From: Pollutibacter soli
GTDB taxonomy: Bacteria > Bacteroidota > Bacteroidia > Chitinophagales > Chitinophagaceae
DNA: 64,000 nt
Reading direction: 5' to 3'
Assembly (NCBI GenBank): GCA_029269725.1
Contig: JARJHS010000003.1
Coordinates: 216,292 to 280,291, forward strand
Under the pieces are notes generated by a model. The model worked only from the letters and a program-made list of their open reading frames with translations. It did no database searches and had not been told where the DNA came from. Position numbers and translations under genes: made by a program. Shown in pieces: positions 54,707 through 62,958 of the stretch; within the stretch, counting starts at the first letter, position 1, and every line of letters starts with the position of its first letter.

Positions 54707-56206
54707 ATGGGAAAACCAACGGGTTTTATGGAGTTCACTCGGGAACTCCCTGGGAAAAAAGCGGTGGCGGATCGCCTGAAAAACTATAATGAGTTTGTTG
54801 AACGGTACAGTGATAACAAGCTGAATCACCAGGCAGCAAGATGCATGAATTGCGGAGTTCCTTTTTGTCATCATGGATGTCCGCTGGGTAATGTGATTCC
54901 TGAATTCAATGATGCAGTTTATCGTTCGAGTTGGGAAGAGGCGTATGATATCCTCAGATCAACAAATAATTTCCCTGAATTTACAGGAAGGATTTGTCCT
55001 GCACCGTGTGAATCATCCTGTGTGCTTGGCATCAACCAGCCACCGGTAGCCATCGAGGAAATCGAAAAACACATTATTGAAATTGCTTTCGACAAAGGAT
55101 TGGTAAAAGCAAGAAAACCAAATGTTCGTACAGGTAAAAAAATAGCTGTAATCGGATCCGGGCCTGCTGGCCTTGCTGCTGCGGCGCAGTTGAATTATGC
55201 CGGTCATTTGGTAACCGTTTTCGAAAGAGATGATGCTCCTGGCGGATTGTTACGGTATGGAATACCCGATTTCAAACTGGAAAAATGGGTGATCGATCGC
55301 AGGATTAAAGTTATGGAAGAAGAAGGTGTGGTTTTCCGCTGTCATGCGAATGTGGGCGTGAATGTCAACCTGAATGATATCCTGAGAGAATTCCATGCAG
55401 TTGTACTTGCAGGAGGATCTACAGTACCGAGAAATCTCGAAATTCCCGGAAGAGAGTCTGATGGTGTTTATTTCGCAATGCAGTTCCTCAAACAGCAGAA
55501 CAAACGTGTTGCCGGAAAAAACCCATTGAGCAATGCCGGAATTGAAAGTAATATAGTGGGGGAAGAATTGAGCGCAAAAGGAAAAAATGTTGTTGTAATT
55601 GGTGGTGGCGACACAGGAAGCGATTGCGTTGGTACATCCAACAGGCATGGTGCAATATCGGTAACCCAGTTTGAGTTGTTGCCTAAGCCGCCAAACGATC
55701 GTACTGTATTCATGCCCTGGCCAACTTATCCTATGATTTTGAAAACGTCTTCTTCACATGAAGAAGGGGCTGACAGACATTGGGCAATTGCAACCAAAGA
55801 ATTTATCGCTGATGAAAATGGCAGGCTGAAGGCACTTAAGCTTGTTGACCTTGAATGGAAATTCACAGAAGATGGCCGACCCGCGCAGTTCGTTGAACGC
55901 GCCGGTAGCGAGCGTACTATCCCTTGCGAAATGGCCCTGCTTGCCATGGGTTTCACACAGCCACAGTTTGAAGGATTGATCAACGAACTGGGTGTTGAAC
56001 TGGACGATCGCGGAAATGTAAAAGCATCAGAAAAAGAATATCATACAAACATATCAAGGATCTTCGCCTGCGGTGATATGCGTCGCGGTCAATCATTGGT
56101 TGTTTGGGCCATCAGCGAAGGCCGTGAATGTGCAAGAAAGGTTGATGAGTACCTGATGGGTGAATCTCTACTCGAGTCAAAAGATCTTAACCTGATTGCT
56201 CTTTAA
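54707..56206 (+). CDS. gltD: Glutamate synthase, small subunit
   Basis: A 499-residue subunit that passes electrons from NAD(P)H to GltB. The N-terminal Fe-S region has CMNCGVPFCHHGCPLGN and RICPAPCESSC. The FAD Rossmann motif is GSGPAGLAAAAQL at about residue 148, and the NADPH site is IGGGDTGSDC. Length and architecture are standard. It is translationally close to gltB, so both are one operon. An aerobic-type terminator hairpin follows. Confidence 0.97.
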   Translation: MGKPTGFMEFTRELPGKKAVADRLKNYNEFVERYSDNKLNHQAARCMNCGVPFCHHGCPLGNVIPEFNDAVYRSSWEEAYDILRSTNNFPEFTGRICPAPCESSCVLGINQPPVAIEEIEKHIIEIAFDKGLVKARKPNVRTGKKIAVIGSGPAGLAAAAQLNYAGHLVTVFERDDAPGGLLRYGIPDFKLEKWVIDRRIKVMEEEGVVFRCHANVGVNVNLNDILREFHAVVLAGGSTVPRNLEIPGRESDGVYFAMQFLKQQNKRVAGKNPLSNAGIESNIVGEELSAKGKNVVVIGGGDTGSDCVGTSNRHGAISVTQFELLPKPPNDRTVFMPWPTYPMILKTSSSHEEGADRHWAIATKEFIADENGRLKALKLVDLEWKFTEDGRPAQFVERAGSERTIPCEMALLAMGFTQPQFEGLINELGVELDDRGNVKASEKEYHTNISRIFACGDMRRGQSLVVWAISEGRECARKVDEYLMGESLLESKDLNLIAL

Positions 56207-56228
56207 GGAGTTTAATACAATTTACATA

Positions 56229-56262
56229 AAGGATGATGATTCAGATCTTCATCCTTTTTTTA
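56229..56262 (+). terminator. Terminator of gltBD
   Basis: Stem aaggatga / tcatcctt followed by a run of seven T residues, 23 bp past the gltD stop. Confidence 0.85.
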
Positions 56263-56292
56263 TTCAAAAAAAGAAGCCGGCAAAAGCCGGCT
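56263..56292 (-). terminator. Terminator of the DUF4397 gene
   Basis: Stem agccggc / gccggct with a four-base loop; on the minus strand it is followed by TTCTTTTTTTTG. It lies next to the gltD terminator, so both convergent genes have their own. Confidence 0.85.
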
Positions 56293-56315
56293 CTTTTCAT
56301 TCATCAAAACCTTAA

Positions 56316-57062
56316 CTACCGGACAGACGATGCTGTCGATGATTTCATAGTACCGGAAACCTTGGTTTCATTGGAGTTTACAAGGTCATCATAGGTACCG
56401 TTGATTATGTATTTGATCTGTACGGAATCGGATTTGTTTTCACCCGGGAGAAGCAGGATAGTATACACTTTCTTTGCTTCAAAATTAATGTTACGGCTGG
56501 CGCTGATACTATCGCCTTTCAGTTGAACTGCGAGATCACCTGCATTGATTCTCTCGAAATCAGAGACCTGCGCATAAGCCGCAGCTTTTGCTGCATCACT
56601 TCCGATGGAAACAGCTGCATCTGTTGAACCGGGAATTGCATTGATATACCGTATAAACGCTTTTCCGTTTGCATCAGTGCTGTCGATATTGTCATTCACA
56701 ATTATATTCTGATAAAGACTGTCAGAACCTACGATAAAACTGGAATATGCTTTATTTACTTCGAAATCATGAGTAGCTGAAGCAACTGAAAAATAATTGT
56801 AAGCACTCACTGCTTCAACCATTCTCTTTCCCGGATATATACCGGCATAACCTCCATTATAATTGCCGGGTCCTAAAGGATAAGTGAATGTGTTACCTGA
56901 AATATTCATAGTAACTACCTGATCTGTTGCCAGGTTAACGGCCATGAGACCAGATACATTCTGATGATACTCAGGGGCGTCAGACTTTTTACAGGAACTC
57001 ATTAAAAAAACTGTTAAAAAAACGATCACAGAGCTGTAAGCAGCCCACCTGTATTTTTTCAT
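56316..57062 (-). CDS. DUF4397 lipoprotein
   Basis: A 248-residue predicted lipoprotein (LMSSC lipobox, Cys at about residue 24). The mature part shows DUF4397 hallmarks: a first strand block with GLMAVNLATDQVVTMNISG, YNGGYAGIYPGKR, then FIRYINAIPGSTDAAVSI (134-151) typical of the domain, and YTILLLPGENKSDSV before the C-terminal strands. DUF4397 proteins are secreted beta-rich proteins of unknown role. It is single-gene and monocistronic. Confidence 0.85.
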   Translation of the reverse strand: MKKYRWAAYSSVIVFLTVFLMSSCKKSDAPEYHQNVSGLMAVNLATDQVVTMNISGNTFTYPLGPGNYNGGYAGIYPGKRMVEAVSAYNYFSVASATHDFEVNKAYSSFIVGSDSLYQNIIVNDNIDSTDANGKAFIRYINAIPGSTDAAVSIGSDAAKAAAYAQVSDFERINAGDLAVQLKGDSISASRNINFEAKKVYTILLLPGENKSDSVQIKYIINGTYDDLVNSNETKVSGTMKSSTASSVR

Positions 57063-57370
57063 ATTAGATATTTTAGTGAAATAAATTTTGGTGAGCTATA
57101 TAGATAGGAAAGGACTTCCGGACGTTGGATCAAAAATCTTAAAGTTATCCTAATGAGTTTCCTGCGGGAGGCGGCAGGCTTAATTTTCCAGTGTTATATG
57201 AGGGTAGCTTTGTTAAATCCCAAAAATAAACTCATAAAACGGGGAAGTGGTGTTATCTTCACTGAGATAATTTGAGTTTTATCGCGCTGTAGTCATCTCT
57301 TTTTTCCTTCCCCTATTCTTTCATCAGCCATTTCTCTCAAATAACATTTCTTATTAAAATATTTGTTTTT
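57063..57370. other. Divergent intergenic region
   Basis: About 308 bp between the DUF4397 gene and the RRM gene. It holds a long AT-rich 5' region for the RRM gene (TATTTG at 57359-57364 is only a partial -7 match) and no gene. No array of heptamers is present here. Confidence 0.4.
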
Positions 57371-57658
57371 ATGAACCTATATGTATCTAACCTTGGTTTC
57401 GGCACTCAGGACAACGATTTACAGAAACTTTTTGCAGAATATGGCAATGTGACTTCGGCTAAAGTCATCCTGGATAAGTTTACAGGAAAAAGCAGGGGAT
57501 TTGGATTTGTTGAAATGCCCGACAAAGAATCAGCGGAAAATGCCATTAAAGAAATTGATGGTAAAACGGTGGATGGCCGCCAGGTGAGGGTTTCCGAAGC
57601 GAGACCAAAGGAAGACAACCGCAATTCCCGCGGTGGAGGTTTTAACAAGCGTTGGTAA
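57371..57658 (+). CDS. RRM-domain RNA-binding protein
   Basis: A 95-residue protein made of one RNA recognition motif. RNP2 is LYVSNL (3-8) and RNP1 is KSRGFGFV (40-47). A short Gly/Arg/Asn-rich tail follows (about 82-95). Such single-RRM proteins are common in cyanobacteria and Bacteroidota, where some are induced by cold; they bind single-stranded RNA. Next to it are a cold-shock-domain protein and a desaturase, each with its own upstream region. Confidence 0.94.
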   Translation: MNLYVSNLGFGTQDNDLQKLFAEYGNVTSAKVILDKFTGKSRGFGFVEMPDKESAENAIKEIDGKTVDGRQVRVSEARPKEDNRNSRGGGFNKRW

Positions 57659-57848
57659 TCTGAGGAACTTTCCCGGGTTCAATGATAAACCGGGATCAGA
57701 AACAACCTTTAATGGTTAATATCCTACTAGAGAAAGAATTCGGCCGTTTCGAATTTAGTATCTTTAATTATCGACCCCGATTGTCCGGCTGTATTAATAA
57801 AAAAGTATTATCATTCAGGATTCAGGAAGATAAAATCTGTTTTTAAAT

Positions 57849-58292
57849 ATGTCAATTAGTTGGAACAAAAAAGAAAGAGATAATAAGAAGAAGCAGGAAA
57901 GGAAACAAAAAGAAGAGAAGAAAAAAGAACGCAAAGAACAATCAGGTAAGAAAGGAATGGATGATATGATGGCCTACCTGGATGAAAATGGCAACCTCAC
58001 TTCTGTACCGCCGGATCCTAATAATAAAGTCGAATTCAGTTTAGATGATATCGAAATCAGTGTACCGAAACAGGAAGAGTTGTCGCCTGAAGACCTGATC
58101 CGCAAAGGTGTGATCACTTTCTTTAATTCCGCAAAAGGTTTTGGCTTCGTTGAAGACAGTGAGAACCGTCAAAGAATATTTGTTCATCAATCATCAGCCA
58201 ATACGCTTCTACAGGAAGGTATGCGTATTTCATTTGAAATTGAGAGAGGACCTAAAGGCTATACTGCCGTAAATGTGTCAGCAGCAAAATAG
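57849..58292 (+). CDS. Cold-shock-domain protein with basic N-terminal extension
   Basis: A 147-residue protein. The first 40 residues are almost entirely Lys, Arg, Glu and Gln and probably an extended or coiled, RNA-contacting tail. A linker is followed by a cold-shock domain (about 87-147) with KGVITFFNSAKGFGFV (RNP1) and RIFVHQSS (RNP2). It likely acts as an RNA chaperone. Bacteroidota often carry such extended CSD proteins. The gap of about 190 bp upstream may be a structured 5' UTR. Confidence 0.92.
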   Translation: MSISWNKKERDNKKKQERKQKEEKKKERKEQSGKKGMDDMMAYLDENGNLTSVPPDPNNKVEFSLDDIEISVPKQEELSPEDLIRKGVITFFNSAKGFGFVEDSENRQRIFVHQSSANTLLQEGMRISFEIERGPKGYTAVNVSAAK

Positions 58293-58367
58293 CATGTATC
58301 AGAATATAGATAATCACATTAAGTCCGGTTATTACCAATATCCCACTTCTTAAACCGCCTAAATAAT

Positions 58368-59468
58368 ATGAGCCGGATTACCTACAACAATAAGAATGCT
58401 GTTTTTTTTACGTCACTAAAAAAAGAGGTTGACGATTACTTCAAAACAACCGGGCAACAAAAGACGGGAAATTTTAAACTCTATGTCAAGTCAATAATAT
58501 TTATCGCAACGGCAATTGGTATATATACTACACTGCTGTTTGTTTCACTTCCCGTCTGGTCTGGAATACTTTTAGCATCTCTTCTTGGCTTCAACCTGGC
58601 TTGCATCGGGTTTAACGTAATGCATGACGCTAACCATGGAAGTTATTCCTCCAGCAAAAAATTGAATACCATTTTGGGATTAACCCTGAATGCAATGGGG
58701 GGCAATGCTTTTATCTGGAAGCAAAAACACAATATTGTTCATCACACGTATACGAACATTGATGGAGTTGATGACGACATTGCAAAAAGTCCCTTTATCA
58801 GAATGTGTGGTACCCAACGATGGGTCGCAGCTCACCGGATTCAACACCTTTACACTCCATTTCTTTATGCCATCAGCTCAATGATCTGGATACTTTACCA
58901 GGACTTTGAAAAATATTTCAGGAAAAAAATATGTAGTACCCAACTTCAGAAAATGGTGTTTATGGATCACCTGATATTTTGGGTAAGTAAACTGCTTTAT
59001 ATAGTATTTTATATTGCAATTCCGGCTATTGTACTCGGATGGCCTACCGCACTATTGTATTTTGTTAGTATGCATATTGGCCTTGGGGTTACCTTATCAA
59101 TAGTATTTCAACTGGCGCACGTAGTTGAAGAAACTGAATTTGAACACTTTCAGGGCAATGAACTTCAGATTGAAAATGAATGGGCAATACACCAGGTAAA
59201 AACAACCGCGAATTTCTCTCCCGGCAGTAAAATTATTTCCTGGTTTGCAGGCGGACTAAATTACCAGATTGAGCATCACCTGTTTCCCAGAATCAGTCAT
59301 ATTCATTACCCCACAATCAGTAAATTTGTTAGGAACAATTGCAAAGCTTTCAATATACCTTACAACAGCATTCCTACCATGTCAAAGGCTATTGCTTCCC
59401 ATTTCCGTTTTATCAGGTTGATGGGGAAGAACAAACCCGTACTTAAAAAAGAATTTCAGTTAGCCTGA
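58368..59468 (+). CDS. Fatty acid desaturase (linoleoyl-CoA/acyl-lipid type)
   Basis: A 366-residue membrane di-iron enzyme. The three histidine boxes are HDANHG (86-91), HNIVHH (121-126) and QIEHH (300-304); the last one, with Gln in place of the first His, is typical of front-end or acyl-CoA delta desaturases. Four or more hydrophobic segments (about 40-85 and 200-245) give the usual topology. It introduces double bases of unsaturation into membrane acyl chains, consistent with its place next to two cold-linked RNA-binding proteins. It lacks a cytochrome b5 domain, so electrons must come from a separate carrier. Confidence 0.93.
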   Translation: MSRITYNNKNAVFFTSLKKEVDDYFKTTGQQKTGNFKLYVKSIIFIATAIGIYTTLLFVSLPVWSGILLASLLGFNLACIGFNVMHDANHGSYSSSKKLNTILGLTLNAMGGNAFIWKQKHNIVHHTYTNIDGVDDDIAKSPFIRMCGTQRWVAAHRIQHLYTPFLYAISSMIWILYQDFEKYFRKKICSTQLQKMVFMDHLIFWVSKLLYIVFYIAIPAIVLGWPTALLYFVSMHIGLGVTLSIVFQLAHVVEETEFEHFQGNELQIENEWAIHQVKTTANFSPGSKIISWFAGGLNYQIEHHLFPRISHIHYPTISKFVRNNCKAFNIPYNSIPTMSKAIASHFRFIRLMGKNKPVLKKEFQLA

Positions 59469-59600
59469 AAACAATCCATAAAGCTCTTAGCAATAGCACA
59501 TCACAGAGCACTGTCAAATGCTACTGCTTCGAAGCATTGCTCCAGAATAATGAATACCCACCGTGTTTTATCAAAGGGTGAATTTTGCCATACCGGATTT
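59469..59600. other. Intergenic region
   Basis: Non-coding sequence after the desaturase, running into the remnant of the membrane-protein pseudogene. No terminator was identified. Confidence 0.4.
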
Positions 59601-60152
59601 TTAGACGATACAGGCAATGACGATCAAACTATCTGCAAGCACAATCGCGAACCGGATATCCAGCCGTGGAACTGAACGGAAATAATGTCGGAATCGAAAC
59701 CACGCTGGCCACAAAACTACGATTGTAGCAAGAAGTATACATCTCTTATATAGTCCGATTGGTTTCTGAACACAATTCCTGAAATTGCCAGTGTCAGAAT
59801 TATAAAACCGGAAATAATTACTCCCTGTAGTGACGAATAAGCAACATCACCTAAACCCTTCGATATTTCTTTACTGACTACGAAAATGCCTGCAGGTACC
59901 ATCATAACAGCAACACCAATGGCATTAGGCAGACCTATCATATCAAGTATGCCGTGAATATGATATTTATCAAAATGAAGCAATGAACTCCGGATCAAGA
60001 AAGCAATACCCGGGCAAATGGAAAATTTCCAAGGAAATGGATAACAGCTGGTGCTTTGAAAATCCCGTTTGACATCCGATGGTGCAGGTTTTTGCAAAAC
60101 CAATTATTATTGCAGATAACCCGATCAGAGAAAAGATCAGAAAGCAGGACAT
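59601..60152 (-). pseudogene. Small membrane protein gene, decayed by frameshifts
   Basis: Read on the minus strand, three frames together reconstruct one protein. Its start is MSCFLIFSLIGLSAIIIGFA, then a shift to KAPAVIHFLGNFPFARVLL, then another shift to SSLLHFDKYHIHGILDMIGL and the helix IGVAVMMVPAGIFVVSKE. A last shift gives LLATIVVLWPAWFRFRHYF and FAIVLADSLIVIACI before TAA at 59601-59603. These pieces are in the right order for a four-to-six-helix membrane protein family common in Bacteroidota (my recognition is from memory). At least three frameshifts remove function. No intact 5' start region was seen beyond the ATG. Confidence 0.82.
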
Positions 60153-60591
60153 TGATTTCGTGCGGATGGATTTGCTACCAGCAACCTCGCGTGCTATTTC
60201 AGAACCTATTCTTTAAGAATTATCACCCGGTATATTCAGTTCATCAATCATGGTTGGAAATCAAAAAACATCCGCCGTGCATTATCTCAGGCACTCCTGT
60301 TCTTCAAACTCAGCAGCACTATTACATCCCAATCTAAGTTGCTTTGACTTCAATGATAGAGATTAAACGAAACAACAGGAAGTAACCATTAATTCAAATT
60401 CATTGCTGCCTGAAATGAATTCTCCGGAATTGCGTGAATTAATTTATAAAACCAGGCATCAGCATACGAAAGATTTCATAACGACGGTTTATATATAGAA
60501 ATGTATGGCAGTTTGCGGACACGATGTTGAAGTTTATTCCTTCGCACAATTAACTATACCCTAACGGCCCGACCATTATTTTTATAGCGCT
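60153..60591. other. Gene-free stretch
   Basis: About 440 bp with no gene I can support. One open frame of 93 codons on the plus strand runs antisense to the pseudogene and has no protein-like features. The last 60 bp should hold the promoter of the following small membrane protein. Confidence 0.45.
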
Positions 60592-61041
60592 ATGGACATC
60601 AGGAGGCTTTCATTTATTGCAATGCTGCTTTTGCTATTTGTCTGCCCGTTTTATATCATCAATACATTCTGGCTGATGAAATCAGCAAAGGCTGAGGGTA
60701 TAGCGGCCTTCCAGGGAAAAGAGTTCGCAGGGCAGCTTGTACACAACTACACTGTGGTGATGTTTGTGGTGAAAAAAGATACATTCTTCTACAATACCAG
60801 TGATAATATTTTCTTCCAGCCTGGTACAGCTGTACCTATACGTTATCAGAAGAAAAACCCTGCCGATGCAAAACTTGGTACATGGAGTGGTATATGGATG
60901 GGATGTATTTTTTACAGTGCGATGCCTTTGCTGATTATCTTAATTCTTCTTGCTCACCCTTCGCTTATACCTTACCGTTCGTCTGTGAGATTAAGTTTTA
61001 CACCTCCTTTCATCTTTATCAATCATCCTCCGGACGAATAA
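60592..61041 (+). CDS. Small membrane protein, DUF3592-like
   Basis: A 149-residue protein with an N-terminal transmembrane helix (about 7-28), a soluble part of about 75 residues with GTAVPIRYQKKNPADAKLGTW, and a second helix (about 100-122). The V-P-I-R-Y-x-x-x-N-P-x-x-A pattern before a second helix is typical of DUF3592 proteins, whose function is not known. The gene stands alone upstream of amt. I am moderately sure that it is expressed. Confidence 0.7.
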   Translation: MDIRRLSFIAMLLLLFVCPFYIINTFWLMKSAKAEGIAAFQGKEFAGQLVHNYTVVMFVVKKDTFFYNTSDNIFFQPGTAVPIRYQKKNPADAKLGTWSGIWMGCIFYSAMPLLIILILLAHPSLIPYRSSVRLSFTPPFIFINHPPDE

Positions 61042-61399
61042 CGTCACCCGTTGCCCCCGGCTTCCCTGATTCAATCGTACAAATTTGCTGACTTATTCAA
61101 AAAAGGAGTAAAATCCAGGTCTTCGTGTAGAATTTACACACGATTTTGACATATTGAAAAAATAAATATTATGCCACAACATCAACAATTATTTAACAAT
61201 AAATTGATCTCCAACCGAAGTTAACTACTTTCTAACTCCTGAAATACAACTATTTACACCGGAATTCTAACTTATTTTAAAATACATTATTATTTTTTAT
61301 ATGTGTTTATAAATACCTCTTTAAATCGATTTTTTACATTTTAACGGGTTAAACTTGTAAAAGCAAACAACTAATAAGTAAACCAAATTTTGATCTGTT
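61042..61399. other. Upstream region of amt
   Basis: About 358 bp of very AT-rich, non-coding DNA. It probably contains the amt promoter and any nitrogen-control sites; no box could be matched with confidence. A single short hairpin is not convincing. Confidence 0.4.
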
Positions 61400-62809
61400 A
61401 TGAAAAAAGTCGGATTTAAAGAAGCACTCCCCTTTCTTCTACTGGCAGCTCTCGCAATCGCGGCCATTTTTGTGCCGAGTTTACCAACATTTGATGATGG
61501 TGGTAAGAGCTATGTAGGAGCAGACATCGCCTGGGTTATCGTGGCAGCTGCTCTGGTATTTTTAATGACTCCCGGTCTTGCATTTTTTTATGGTGGAATG
61601 GTTCATCGTAAAAATGTAATCTCGACCATGATTAAGAGTGTGGTCGCCGCGGGTGTTGTTAGTGTAATTTGGGTTGCTTTCGGTTTCAGCCTCTGTTTTG
61701 GTGATTCCATCGGAGGTTTTATCGGTAGCCCTTCTACCTTCCTGTTTTTTAAAGGTGTAGTTTCAGGAGAACCCTGGAGCCTCGCTCCAACAATCCCCAA
61801 AGGGTTGTTCTCTGTATTTCAGCTGATGTTTGCTATCATCACTCCTGGTCTGGTAGTAGGTGCAGTAGCTGAAAGGATTCGTTTTACTTCTTATATCCTT
61901 TTCACTGCGTTATTCTGCATCCTGGTGTATGCACCGCTCGCACACATGAGCTGGCATCCTGATGGCTTCCTGTTCAAAATGGGAGCTCTCGACTTTGCTG
62001 GTGGTACCGTTGTACATATCTCAGCTGGTTGTGCTGCACTTGCAGGTGCCATCGTTCTGAAACGCAGAAAAATACATATCGACGGTGGTGAAGTTCCTCC
62101 TGCAAACGTTCCCTATGTACTGATCGGTACTGGTCTTCTCTGGTTCGGTTGGTTCGGTTTCAATGCAGGTTCTGCCCTGGGCGCAAACTCACTAGCAGTT
62201 TCAGCATTCCTTACCACCAACACCGCAGCTGCTGCAGCTGGTTTGTCATGGATGTTCTTCGATGTGATCCGTGGTAAAAAACCATCTGTACTTGGATTCT
62301 GTATCGGTGCAGTGGTTGGTCTTGTTGCCATCACTCCTGCTGCAGGTTTTGTTGCAGTGCCACAGAGCATTTTCATCGGCGTTGTTGCTGCAATTATTTC
62401 CAACGTAGTGGTTTACTACAAACAGAAATCAAAACTGGATGACACACTGGATGTATTCCCCTGCCATGGCGTAGGCGGTATGGTAGGTATGCTGATGACC
62501 GGTTTATTTGCTACCAAAACTGTTAATGGTGCTGGTGCAGATGGTCTGTTCTACGGTAATCCAGAATTTTTCTTCACTCAGGTAAAAGCAATGCTGGTGG
62601 CAGTCGGCTACAGCTTTGCGGTATCTTTCATCATATTCAAACTCATCAACTTCATTTCTCCACTGCGTGTCAGCTCAGAAGAAGAAGAACTCGGTCTTGA
62701 TGCTACTCAGCACAATGAGAAATATGTACAGGGAACCTTACTGGTTAAAACGACCAGTGAAAACGGATCTTATGTTCGTGAAGTGGAAGTGTTAGCAGAG
62801 AAAGATTAA
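61400..62809 (+). CDS. amt: Ammonium transporter (Amt family)
   Basis: A 469-residue inner-membrane channel with an N-terminal signal-like helix and eleven further helices. His206 (GGTVVHISAG) and His356 (PCHGVGGMVG) are the twin histidines of the pore; FFYGGMVHRKN and HMSWHPDGF are other family signatures. The C-terminal cytosolic tail (about 425-469) includes the conserved SPLRVSSEEEELGLDATQHNE. The Amt family conducts NH4+/NH3 and is usually regulated by GlnK. No glnK is next to it in this window; an outer-membrane porin follows. Confidence 0.96.
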   Translation: MKKVGFKEALPFLLLAALAIAAIFVPSLPTFDDGGKSYVGADIAWVIVAAALVFLMTPGLAFFYGGMVHRKNVISTMIKSVVAAGVVSVIWVAFGFSLCFGDSIGGFIGSPSTFLFFKGVVSGEPWSLAPTIPKGLFSVFQLMFAIITPGLVVGAVAERIRFTSYILFTALFCILVYAPLAHMSWHPDGFLFKMGALDFAGGTVVHISAGCAALAGAIVLKRRKIHIDGGEVPPANVPYVLIGTGLLWFGWFGFNAGSALGANSLAVSAFLTTNTAAAAAGLSWMFFDVIRGKKPSVLGFCIGAVVGLVAITPAAGFVAVPQSIFIGVVAAIISNVVVYYKQKSKLDDTLDVFPCHGVGGMVGMLMTGLFATKTVNGAGADGLFYGNPEFFFTQVKAMLVAVGYSFAVSFIIFKLINFISPLRVSSEEEELGLDATQHNEKYVQGTLLVKTTSENGSYVREVEVLAEKD

Positions 62810-62958
62810 GGAAAACCTGAAAACAAAAATTTCATTTCATTTCCTCTCTTGTCAACATCATTTTATTGACTGGATTAAAATAAGGGCCAGCGCAGGGTGA
62901 ACTCTTGGCGGAATTGTACCCTGGCTGTACCCTTCTTTAAAACAAAAAAACCAAACCA

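Noticed and set aside
60056-60337. Plus-strand open frame of 93 codons
   Set aside because: It is antisense to a pseudogene remnant, with no hydrophobic or domain pattern and no neighbours that support it.
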